From Thunnus maccoyii (lineage: Eukaryota; Chordata; Actinopteri; Scombriformes; Scombridae): a stretch of 64,000 nt of DNA. Location of the stretch: contig NC_056540.1 of the NCBI RefSeq assembly GCF_910596095.1, positions 22,728,001 to 22,792,000 on the forward strand. The letters are read 5' to 3'. Under the pieces are notes generated by a model, which saw only the letters and a program-made list of their open reading frames with translations, had not been told where the DNA came from and did no database searches. Numbering within the stretch: the first letter of the stretch is position 1; every line of letters begins with the position of its first letter. Position numbers and translations under genes: made by a program. Below, piece by piece: positions 1 to 15,839 of the stretch.

Positions 1-167
1 TTCAATACTTATCATCTCCTATTTAAATATATTAAATGTGTATATAGAGAGCCAGGAGCATGAATTTGTTTATGAGATACTACTAACCAAAATGCACAGC
101 TACTTGTGTATTTGTCTGTGTGCCTGTGGTTATTATATTGGGTTTGCTTTGTTCTTTTCTTTTGCAG

Positions 168-3938
<3,771 letters not shown>

Positions 3939-4430
3939 ACCTCAAAATGATGTCCACACCAACAAACACAAACACACACAGCCACACAGCCACACAGCCA
4001 CTCCAACAGTTCACTCAGATCCCCACAGAGCAGCATCTCCATGTATTCTGGAAGGTTAACACAATCTTTAAAACAGTTAAAACCAGTTGAACTGAGGTCC
4101 TCTGTAATGTGAATATGTGTAATGTGAATGTCACTATAACTCATTGATTTAAATAGCCTACATATCACATTATTACAAGTACAGTCGCTACCCTATAGAC
4201 TAGCTTTTGAAATTTGTATATTTCATTGAAGTTAAATTGAGTAAAAGATTATTGTATTGTCTTTATTGTATTCTGTGGAATCATTGTTAAATGTATACAT
4301 TTGCATGTGGAAACAAGCTTTGTAAAAGCATATATGTTGCACAAATACAAGCCAAGTTTGCCCGGCTTTGAAATGATTGTGTAATGAAAATGACTGTCAA
4401 AACATCTGAGACTTGTCATTATTAAATTCT
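3939..4430 (+). other. BTK 3' UTR with ATTAAA poly(A) signal
   Basis: AT-rich untranslated sequence follows the BTK stop. It holds a short CA-rich tract (about 3964-4003) and a poly(A) signal variant ATTAAA at 4421-4426. No coding signal is seen up to the TIMM8A promoter; 4431-4900 is AT-rich spacer. Confidence 0.5.
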
Positions 4431-4924
4431 AATCAAATATAAACTGTTTTTGATGTCACAAGGACACTTCTGCAACGGTAAGTGTTAGTTTTATTGGTAT
4501 AATTAAATAGTGTATCAACATGAAGGTATACAGTAGGTGTTTTTTTTCTTGTGATTTACTTATTTTATTAGTTTTTAACAGTTTACTAAGTGTAAAGCAA
4601 TAGCAAAAGCCTCTTTCCTCCTTTCTAGTACAGTATATCTGCTGTTTGATGGAGTTTGTTTTTTCAACAAAAAATAGCACATCGTACGTCAGGCACAAAA
4701 CAAGTACACAATACAATACAGGAGTGCAACAAAAACAGTATGTAAATATTTATTAAATAAGGAAAAAATAATAATACAAATACAGTGAGACAAAAAAATC
4801 CCAAATAAGTTAAAAAATTAAATAATTATAAGAATTTGAAAAAAGTACATAGGAAGAGGGAAATTAATTTGACCTCAGGGGTTTTTTAATATATGTCACT
4901 CAGTACGGGATTCTATATATGTGG

Positions 4925-4976
4925 TGACGTGTGCCGTCATAGGAACGCGCTCTCTGATTGGTCGAAACACTTCCTG
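4925..4976 (+). promoter_or_regulatory. TIMM8A proximal promoter elements
   Basis: About 100-150 bp upstream of the TIMM8A start there is a CRE-like TGACGT (4925-4930), an inverted CCAAT box ATTGG (4957-4961) and an ETS-type ACTTCC (4969-4974). No TATA box is evident. This suits a TATA-less housekeeping promoter; function is inferred from motifs only. Confidence 0.4.
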
Positions 4977-5077
4977 TTTCCCGTCTTGCACACACATACA
5001 CGTGAAGGTCAGCAATTGAGCCATAAGACATTCATAATTAGAGAAATACTGCTGCTACGATTAGTTTTTATCCGAAT

Positions 5078-6814
5078 ATGGACGGCCAGGGAGCGACAGC
5101 GGACCCTCAGCTTCAGCACTTCATCGAGATCGAGTCTCAAAAACAAAGATTTCAGCAGCTGGTGCATCAAATGACGGAAGTTTGCTGGGTAAGCTAGCAG
5201 TGCAGCTTTGCAGTTTGCTTTTTACATATCTTTCAGGGGCTAAAACTGTTAGGTTGTCTTCTATAGGCATAACAGCTGCAGATAAATGTATTATCTGCTG
5301 TGTCCAAATACTACTTTTCTTATATTACCTTTTTAGTGAAAGAAGTTACGTGTACTTAAGTAACGTAAGTTAATGGACATCGAAAAGAGGCTGATGATAT
5401 CTTGTTTCAGACATCTGTCGCTGCTGTGTGTGACTTATAAACGATATGTCACTCCTGTTTCACTGGAAGATGAAGATTACAACAGGCAGTGTGGTGGCAA
5501 GTAGATAAATACATTTACTCAAGTACTGTACTGTAAAATTTTGAGGTACTTGTACTTTACTAGAACATTTTCATTCCTTCACCACAATTCAGAGGAAAAT
5601 ATTGTGCTATTTACTACATTTATATGACAGCTGTAGTTACTTTACAGATTAAGATTTCACATCCAACACATTGGATGCACTGTTATAAACTACCCAACGT
5701 TATATTAAGTAATTAAAATGAGCTCCTCCTTGACCAACTACAACAGAAAAATACTACTTGCACATCAAATGCATGAGTAATTAAAATCCAATAATATGAT
5801 AGGTAATAGTAAAACAGTCATAGGAACATATTCTTTGAATTATGAGTACTTTTACTCTGGATACTTTGAGTACACTTTGCTAATAAAACTGACATTTTCA
5901 ATCCAGGACTATTGCTGGCAATGGAAGTATTTTGATATTGTAGGGTTGCTACTTTTTAATTAAGTAAAGGATCTGAATAAATTAAATTACTCTCGAGATT
6001 AAACATTTTGTCTATAAAATTTCTTAGAGCCCAATGTGGCATCTTCAAATATCATGTTTGTCTGATCAACAGTCTAAAATCCAAAGATAATCAGTTCACC
6101 GTCATGTATGACACAAAAAAGCTCAAAATCCTCACATTTAAGAAGCAGCAACCAGCAAATTCTTGACAATTTTCCATAGAAAATGACTAAAACATTTATC
6201 AGTATAGTTGCTGATTAATTTTCAACTTATTGTTGCAGCTGTAATTAGCTGCCAGTGTTACACAGTAGCTCCTGGTTAAAAATGGGACCTGTCAATGGCT
6301 TGCTGTTTTTATGTGGCACACAGCAGTGATATAATCAGCAATGGTATGTGCCAGTAAGAATCACCATATGTCAGGGTGGGAAGTGGTTGCAGTGGAACAC
6401 AGTGACATACTGTTTTTATGTGCTGTATGCCAAACAAACAATGGCAGCATACAACTAACAATAGGCCTTTTTTCCCTCAGGACAGGTTTTGACATATCAC
6501 AACAGGAAAAGCTCACGTGTACATAAATTATGAGTTAAAGCAGAATCCGTTTAGCTGCTTCGGTTTCAGGGTCTTACATAAATTCAGTGTTCTACTTTTA
6601 CATTGTACGAGCAGCTGTAGTTAAAATAAATATCTCTGTCTTCTGTTTTCAGGAGAAGTGCATGGACAAACCCGGGCCAAAGCTGGACTCAAGGACAGAA
6701 ATGTGCTTCGTTAACTGTGTGGAGCGATTTATTGACACCAGCCAGTTCATCCTAAACAGGCTTGAACAGACTCAGAGGAGCAGGGGGTCACTCTCTGAGT
6801 CCATGTCAGAATAA
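5078..6814 (+). CDS. timm8a: TIMM8A, small Tim chaperone of the mitochondrial intermembrane space
   Basis: Two exons, 5078-5188 and 6653-6814, give 90 residues, the usual size for this family. The product, with TIMM13, escorts hydrophobic precursors across the intermembrane space to the TIM22/TIM23 machinery. The protein starts [20 protein letters not shown] and carries the twin CX3C motifs of small Tims: CWEKC, whose codons are split by the intron, and CFVNC. The conserved [18 protein letters not shown] helix follows. The start is the first ATG in frame and matches the family N-terminus. Near-identity to human TIMM8A in the core makes the call firm. Human TIMM8A (DDP1) is the deafness-dystonia gene and lies beside BTK. 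Confidence 0.95.
5492..5985. repeat. Interspersed repeat in the TIMM8A intron (ctcaagtact/gtacttgtactttac type)
   Basis: The sequence from 'ggtggcaagtagataaatac' through 'gaggtacttgtactttact' to 'attaagtaaaggatctgaa' is a frequent teleost dispersed element. A related stretch with 'ctccactacatttatctgacagctgtag' sits at 10130-10440. Non-coding. Confidence 0.6.
5990..6247. repeat. MITE-like element, 'gcagctgtaatta / agattaaac' family, copy 1
   Basis: Contains 'cagtctaaaatccaaagata', 'agaagcagcaaccagcaaat' and 'ttgttgcagctgtaatta', shared in either orientation with elements near 27675-27995, 50865-51155 and 57745-57832. Presumed non-autonomous element without coding capacity. Confidence 0.55.
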
Positions 6815-7345
6815 AAACCAACTCTGCAAGGATGATAACAGATGCAAAAGGCCCTTCAGCCGAAACAAGACCGTTTTGGTCCCGACGCAGCTGTCTATAT
6901 GTTGCAGAACTGTCCGTTCATCTGGAAGAAGGAACAACAGGAAGTGTTACTTTTGATACAAGTGCCTCAGATTAACACCTTGTATCTTGCCCCTGCGACT
7001 CATGCAGAAGTGTTGGGTTTGATTTGTCCTCCATGTGGTGGGATATGAGTCTTACACAACTGTTAAATTGTGGTCTGTTGCTGGCAGTGACTTGATGTTG
7101 GTTTTGTTTCTTTTGTCATGATATACACATGGAATTCAGTAAGTCATGGATACTGTTAAATACAGTTGGACTGTGTTGAATATAAATTGCTGCAACTAGT
7201 GGGTGAAGTGTGGGAGACTGCAGCAAGATACACACATCTGGGACATTCAGCACGTTCACCACACCTGCTGCAAGTTAAGAGAACAAACAGTCTCTTGACC
7301 GAAGAGGTGTGATCAACTGCTAAAGGTTTTGGACTGTACATATGC

Positions 7346-7400
7346 AATAAACAAAATGCCAAATAATTCTGTCTCTTAAGGAAAAGTGTAGTCATTTAAT
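7346..7400. terminator. Convergent poly(A) signals of TIMM8A (+) and the NIPA2-like gene (-)
   Basis: AATAAA at 7346-7351 on the plus strand can end TIMM8A. ATTAAA on the minus strand (plus-strand TTTAAT 7395-7400) can end the NIPA2-like transcript, so the two genes are tail to tail. 6815-7345 reads as TIMM8A 3' UTR and 7401-8097 as the NIPA2-like 3' UTR. No other gene is seen there. Confidence 0.45.
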
Positions 7401-8097
7401 GTTGTAGTTATGTTTTAATCAACATCAAACACAAAAGGCACAGTTACATCAGATATGTTACAGCTTGGCACATGTTGGGGAAGTCATTTATACAGGGAAA
7501 CGGCATTCTTTGGTCAGGCTTGTATATAATACTGAGGTATTAAGTAACTCAGAGGAATTACTCAAACTTGTTCATCAACAACACATGATTAAAACTTATT
7601 CAGGGCAAAGAAAGGTTTGTTTTTTTTGCCTTAACACTGGTCATAAGTCAGTTTATACATTTGTACAGTATATGATCAAGATTAAAAGTGCAAAACTATG
7701 ACTACGGTTATTAAAAAAAAGGCACATTCTGGCTTCAGTTATTTTTTAACTAATGTAAAAATTGTACACAGCAGTGCAACAGACATTCACTTTCATATTT
7801 AAAGATAGTTTCTTGTATAAATTATACAATAGTTTAATTTTGGTCTGTCTTTTAGAAAAAATATGTGGACGTACCATCATGTTCAACTAAGTACATCATT
7901 TAAGTTGTACATGCGATCCAGTGTGCTCATAGCAACATATGCTCATATTAAGAAACCTTTGTTCATCCAGTGCATTCTGCATTGTGTAAGACAGACTAGA
8001 AATTCAGATTTAGTAAAACTAACTTGTCACATTGTAAAGCTGTGATGTGCATTAAAGCTTCTTAATTGCAATAAGCAATTTTTCTTAGTAGGGAAGG

Positions 8098-10660
<2,563 letters not shown>

Positions 10661-10959
10661 CTGAAACAACGAACAACACTTCACTTATTAATTTACGTCT
10701 TTATGTTGCTGTTTCAACCAACTCTCGCATGAGAAACGAAGCTTTCGTCTACTTCCCAGGACTCGAGCAACAGGCGACCGATAAGTAAAATCACATGATG
10801 GGCGAGTAGCTTGAAACTAGATTTTTAGACAGCTAGAGATGCCATGAATAGGAAGACTTACAACTTTTGCAACTTCTTTTTTGCGTTTTTAACGGCCGCG
10901 TAACGTTAAAATTCCGTAAATACTCGGTTGTCACGTCAACCCCATTCGTCGTCGTTAAC

Positions 10960-11165
10960 TGCAGGCAACGGAGCAGCTGATTAACTGTCAGTCAACGCAG
11001 CACTTCCTGGTTATTGCTAAGGCAACCAAAAGGGGGCGGCCTTTCTCCACTCCAGTCCTGTCACATACTATGCTGCTAAAATATATCCTATTAGCAATGG
11101 TGGAAGATGTTATTCAGACCCTTTACTTAAAAAATAGCAGTGATAACACTTTATACTTAGGGTAT
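10960..11165. repeat. Direct repeat D, left copy (upstream of the NIPA2-like gene)
   Basis: From 'gttaactgcaggcaacggag' to 'tagcagtgataacacttta', this sequence reappears in the same orientation at about 25562-25725. Both contain 'cttcctggttattgc', 'tttctccactccag' and 'ttcagaccctttactt'. The left copy has about 20 extra bases after 'ggagcagc'. It lies 300-500 bp upstream of the NIPA2-like ATG, so it may include part of that promoter. Confidence 0.7.
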
Positions 11166-11224
11166 AACTTTAAAATTCCTCAAATACTTTACCTCGGCTG
11201 TAACGCTTCAACAAGCTACACGCA

Positions 11225-11440
11225 ATTTCCGCTTGTTTAAATATATTTATTGAAAACATTATCTTCGGTTTATTGCTGGATAAATTAATAATGAAAGAAT
11301 AGAAAATCGAGAGAGAGATGGGTTTATTAGGAATTTCGTTTCACTTAAGTTTCGTTTCTCAAGTTTCACTAAGCTAATTTCTAGTCCCCTCTATTATACA
11401 CAATTCAAGGTGCGACACGAACAAAATCTCTTTGCTCTTT
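11225..11440 (+). repeat. Long inverted repeat, left arm
   Basis: Reads 'ttccgcttgtttaaatatat', then 'tatcttcggtttattgctgg', 'ataaattaataatgaaagaa', 'tttcgtttcacttaagttt' and 'cacaattcaaggtgcga', ending in 'caaaatctctttgct'. The reverse complement of 25255-25478 follows the same order with small indels and substitutions. The inner part (from 11368) is also the start of the tandem unit. Confidence 0.8.
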
Positions 11441-11816
11441 GCTGGCTCTTTACATCTATCAAAAATCTGACTCCCCTCTTATATTAAAAATACAAGACGT
11501 GACACACACCAAATTCACTCAGGTCGAATATCTGGACTTCTACTACTTTTGTGTAAAGTCATTTAGTGACAACAGGAAAAGATGGCAAACTGAATGTGGT
11601 CTCATTGTCTGTGCTGTCGGAGAACTCACAGGCAGCATTGTACAACTTGATTATGTGTGAGGGAACATGATAGGTTGGTCCGCTACTGTATTAATCAGCC
11701 AATCCGCATACAGGAAAGTTGAGCGCAGGAAAGTGGCACGCGCACATCCGTGCTGCCACTAAGCGACTTTCAATGACCGAGGTACCGCCTTTCGGCTGCC
11801 TTCACCTCCGAGGACG

Positions 11817-11846
11817 AAAGTAGTCCTCGTTTCAGAGGACTACTTT
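11817..11846. repeat. Palindrome in tandem unit 1
   Basis: Arms aaagtagtcctc (11817-11828) and gaggactacttt (11835-11846) are perfect 12-bp inverted repeats around a 6-base loop. A third partial copy 'gtagtcctc' follows at about 11871. Confidence 0.85.
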
Positions 11847-12489
11847 CCGAGGAGGAGGGAGTAGTCCTCTTTTCAGGCTCGTGGAAGCAAAGCCAAGGCG
11901 CTGAGCGCATCGTCTGATCTTTTCGATTTTTCGATGAAGACGATCGACTTGGGGTGAGTCTGTTTGACTTAATCTGCCCTTTTAGCAATATAGGATGGGT
12001 ACTGTTATGTTGGGACACCTGGCAAAGTGAGACAGTTAATATTGGCAATAATGCTGTCACCTGTTAACAGTTTACTGTTTTTAAAAGACTGTAACAGACT
12101 CAGTTTTAAAGCTAGAGTGAAGATACTGGTATCATATGAAACTAGACGACTTACGGTATATCAAATATAAGGTGTCCCATTTTGCAAGTAGCGCATGGAA
12201 AAAAGTGGAATTATAGCCTATTGTTTGAGGTGGAGTCATCAATTCAGTGTTTGATTATTCTTTTTTTTCTGCATTTTGTAGTAAGGGGGTAATGTTTATA
12301 GAATTGTATCAAGTTGGGAGCTACGGCATTGGGATGATTGATTCAAATTGCCAGAAAATTACCACTCTCTCTCGACAGGAGGGTAAAACCCCACTAACTC
12401 TCTCTCGCTCTCAAATTCAAACTTTGGAGAGATTATCAATAACGTTACGTTACGAATATAACAAAAAATCACAGATAAAAAACCGGTCT

Positions 12490-13045
12490 CTTACTATTCA
12501 ACAGTAGAGCAAGCAAATTAAATCTTTTCAGCTGGGGGGAGTGTAGGGACGTAGTCAGAATAGGCGTTTCAAACTCCTTTAGGGTGATAGGAATGCCAAA
12601 AGTATCAAGAAATTCAGAATAGCTCAATAGCAGTCCATTAGTATTAATTAATTGGTTTACTAAAATTATATTATTATTAATGGATAGTGGATAAAATAAG
12701 GATCTATTTTTGAACATTATATGCCGACTATTCCAAATAAATTTCTATGGGGGGAGAAGTTATGTTTGTAAATTAAGGTCCATGCCAACAGCATTCGTCT
12801 GTGGAATTTAGATAAGAATAAGGGAAGTTTCTCAATTTTATAATCACACAGAAGTTTTTGAAAAATGCTCAGAAAATTAGATATTGTCGCTCTCTTATCT
12901 TAATATATGGAGGTGAAGAATGACCGCACAGCAAACGGAATATTTTTGATGCAGATTTAGGTTAAACAATATTGTTCTCCTCAACAAATCACAAGGGGTG
13001 ATGCTCTTACAAAGTACTTACATAGTCTACATGTCCGTGCCGAAG
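12490..13045 (-). mobile_element. L1/Tx1-like LINE ORF2 C-terminal fragment (also in unit 2, about 14172-14727)
   Basis: The minus-strand translation contains LAWTLIYKHNFSPHRNLFG, followed after a stop by SINNNIILVNQLINTNG and LLLSYSEFLDTFGIP. These resemble the region near the end of ORF2 in fish L1-like LINEs. Stops and frame changes make it a dead fragment. The call is by recognition of the family style, not by search. Confidence 0.65.
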
Positions 13046-13049
13046 ACTC

Positions 13050-14731
13050 ACTAAGCTAATTTCTAGTCCCCTCTATTATACACAATTCAAGGTGCGACAC
13101 GAACAAAATCTCTTTGCTCTTTGCTGGCTCTTTACATCTATTAAAAATCTGACTCCCCTCTTATATTAAAAATACAAGACGTGACACACACCAAATTCAC
13201 TCAGGTCGAATATCTGGACTTCTACTACTTTTGTGTAAAGTCATCTAGTGACAACAGGAAAAGATGGCAAACTGCATGTGGGCCCACTGCCTGTGCTGTC
13301 GGAGAACTCACAGGCAGCATTGTACAACTTGATTATGTGTGAGGGAACATCACAGGTTGGTCCGCTACTGTATTAATCAGCCAATCCGCATACAGGAAAG
13401 TTGAGCGCAGGAAAGTGGCACGCGCACATCCGTGCTGCCACTAAGCGACTTTCAATGACCGAGGTACCGCCTTTCGGCTGCTTTTCACCTCCGAGGACGA
13501 AAGTAGTCCTCGTTTCCGAGGACTACTTTCCGAGGAGGAGGGAGTAGTCCTCTTTTCAGGCTCGTGGAAGCAAAGCCAAGGCGCTGAGCGCATCGTCTGA
13601 TCTTTTCGATTTTTCGATGAAGACGATCGACTTGGGGTGAGTCTGTTTGACTTAATCTGCCCTTTTAGCAATATAGGATGGGTATTGTTATATTGGGACA
13701 CCTGGCAAAGTGAGACAGTTAATATTGGCAATAATGCTGTCACCTGTTAACAGTTTACTGTTTTTAAAAGACTGTAACAGACTCAGTTTTAAAGCTAGAG
13801 TGAAGATACTGGTATCATATGAAACTAGACGACTTACGGTATATCAAATATAAGGTGTCCCATTTTGCAAGTAGCGCATGGAAAAAAGTGGAATTATAGC
13901 CTATTGTTTGAGGTGGAGTCATCAATTCAGTGTTTGATTATTCTTTTTTTCTGCATTTTGTAGTAAGGGGGTAATGTTTATAGAATTGTATCAAGTTGGG
14001 AGCTACGGCATTGGGATGATTGATTCAAATTGCCAGAAAATTACCACTCTCTCTCGACAGGAGGGTAAAACCCCACTAACTCTCTCTCGCTCTCAAATTC
14101 AAACTTTGGAGAGATTATCAATAACGTTACGTTACGAATATAACAAAAAATCACAGATAAAAAACCGGTCTCTTACTATTCAACAGTAGAGCAAGCAAAT
14201 TAAATCTTTTCAGCTGGGGGGAGTGTAGGGACGTAGTCAGAATAGGCGTTTCAAACTCCTTTAGGGTGATAGGAATGCCAAAAGTATCAAGAAATTCAGA
14301 ATAGCTCAATAGCAGTCCATTAGTATTAATTAATTGGTTTACTAAAATTATATTATTATTAATGGATAGTGGATAAAATAAGGATCTATTTTTGAACATT
14401 ATATGCCGACTATTCCAAATAAATTTCTATGGGGGGAGAAGTTATGTTTGTAAATTAAGGTCCATGCCAACAGCATTCGTCTGTGGAATTTAGATAAGAA
14501 TAAGGGAAGTTTCTCAATTTTATAATCACACAGAAGTTTTTGAAAAATGCTCAGAAAATTAGATATTGTCGCTCTCTTATCTTAATATATGGAGGTGAAG
14601 AATGACCGCACAGCAAACGGAATATTTTTGATGCAGATTTAGGTTAAACAATATTGTTCTCCTCAACAAATCACAAGGGGTGATGCTCTTACAAAGTACT
14701 TACATAGTCTACATGTCCGTGCCGAAGACTC
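13050..14731. repeat. 1,682-bp tandem unit, copy 2
   Basis: Full-length second unit, nearly identical to copy 1 and with the same boundary to the next unit. It keeps both the 1.1-kb module and the L1-like tail. ORFs found in it recur in the other copies only because the DNA is duplicated; none resembles a known protein apart from the L1 fragment. Confidence 0.85.
13499..13530. repeat. Palindrome in tandem unit 2
   Basis: Same site as the hairpin in unit 1, but one substitution lengthens the perfect arms to 14 bp: gaaagtagtcctcg (13499-13512) and cgaggactactttc (13517-13530). Confidence 0.85.
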
Positions 14732-15835
14732 ACTAAGCTAATTTCTAGTCCCCTCTATTATACACAATTCAAGGTGCGACACGAACAAAATCTCTTTGCT
14801 CTTTGCTGGCTCTTTACATCTATCAAAAATCTGACTCCCCTCTTACATAAAAATACAAGACGTGACACACACCAAATTCACTCAGGTCGAATATCTGGAC
14901 TTCTACTACTTTTGTGTAAAGTCATCTAGTGACAACAGGGAGAGATGGCAAACTGCATGTGGGCCCACTGTCTGTGCTGTCGGAGAACTCACAGGCAGCA
15001 TTGTACAACTTGATTATGTGTGAGGGAACATCACAGGTTGGTCCGCTACTGTATTAATCAGCCAATCCGCATACAGGAAAGTTGAGCGCAGGAAAGTGGC
15101 ACGCGCACATCCATGCTGCCACTGAGCCACTTTCATAGGAATGAACGGCGTACCGCCTCCGGGTGCTTTTATTATAATGAAAAACGCGAGTGACGGAAAC
15201 GAGCACTCCTCCTCCCAGCGAGGGAGCCCTCGCTGGGACTATCTGGACTAGTAGAAGTCCAGATATTCGACCTTGTTCAGAGCCTTGTGGAAGCAAAGCC
15301 AAGGCGCTGAGCGCACCGTCTGATCTTTTCGATTTTTCGATGAAGACGATCGACTTGGGGTGAGTCTGTTTGACTTAATCTGCCCTTTTAGCAATATAGG
15401 ATGGGTAATGTTATATTGGGACACCTGGCAAAGTGGGACAGTTAATATTGGCAATAATGCTGTCACCTGTTAACAGTTTACTGTTTTTAAAAGACTGTTA
15501 CAGACTCAGTTTTAAAGCTAGAGTGAAGATACTGGTATCATATGAAACTAGACGACTTACGGTATATCAAATATAAGGTGTCCCATTTTGCAAGTAGCGC
15601 ATGGAAAAAAGTGGAATTAGGATATAGCCTATTGTTTGAGGTGGAGTCATCAATTCAGTGTTTGATTATTCTTTTTTCTGCATTTTGTCGTAAGGGGGTA
15701 ATGTTTATAGAATTGCATCAAGTTGGGAGCTATGGCATTGGGATGATTGATTCAAATTGCCAGAAAATTACCAATCTCTCTCGAAAGGAGGGTAAAACCC
15801 CACTAACTGCCTCTCGCTCTCAAATTCAAACGCAG
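14732..15835. repeat. 1,682-bp tandem unit, copy 3, truncated and rearranged
   Basis: The third copy follows the first two through most of the 1.1-kb module. It is replaced between about 15130 and 15285 by unrelated palindromic sequence and ends at about 15833, after 'gctctcaaattcaaac', where L1-like sequence begins. It lacks the L1 tail found in copies 1 and 2. Confidence 0.8.
15214..15265. repeat. Two adjacent palindromes replacing the hairpin in unit 3
   Basis: First arms cccagcgaggg (15214-15224) / ccctcgctggg (15227-15237); second arms tatctggact (15240-15249) / agtccagata (15256-15265). The second right arm continues as the reverse complement of the unit's own sequence near 14887. Confidence 0.85.
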
Positions 15836-15839
15836 GCGC

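Larger units (their letters stand above)
11368..13049. repeat. 1,682-bp tandem unit, copy 1
   Basis: Begins 'actaagctaatttctagtcc'; the same sequence restarts at 13050 and 14732, so the period is 1,682 bp. The unit joins a module of about 1.1 kb (11368 to about 12485) to about 0.56 kb that reads as an L1-like ORF2 C-terminal fragment on the minus strand. Copies 1 and 2 differ by scattered substitutions and a few single-base indels only, which implies recent duplication. Confidence 0.85.

Noticed and set aside
11770-12060. Minus-strand ORF of about 96 residues repeated in all three tandem units
   Set aside because: It recurs because the DNA is duplicated. Unit 3 alters the N-terminal/C-terminal parts without preserving a protein, and the composition is not protein-like.
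11368-15835. CRISPR-like or other prokaryotic array
   Set aside because: The unit is 1.7 kb, contains LINE sequence and sits among spliced vertebrate genes.
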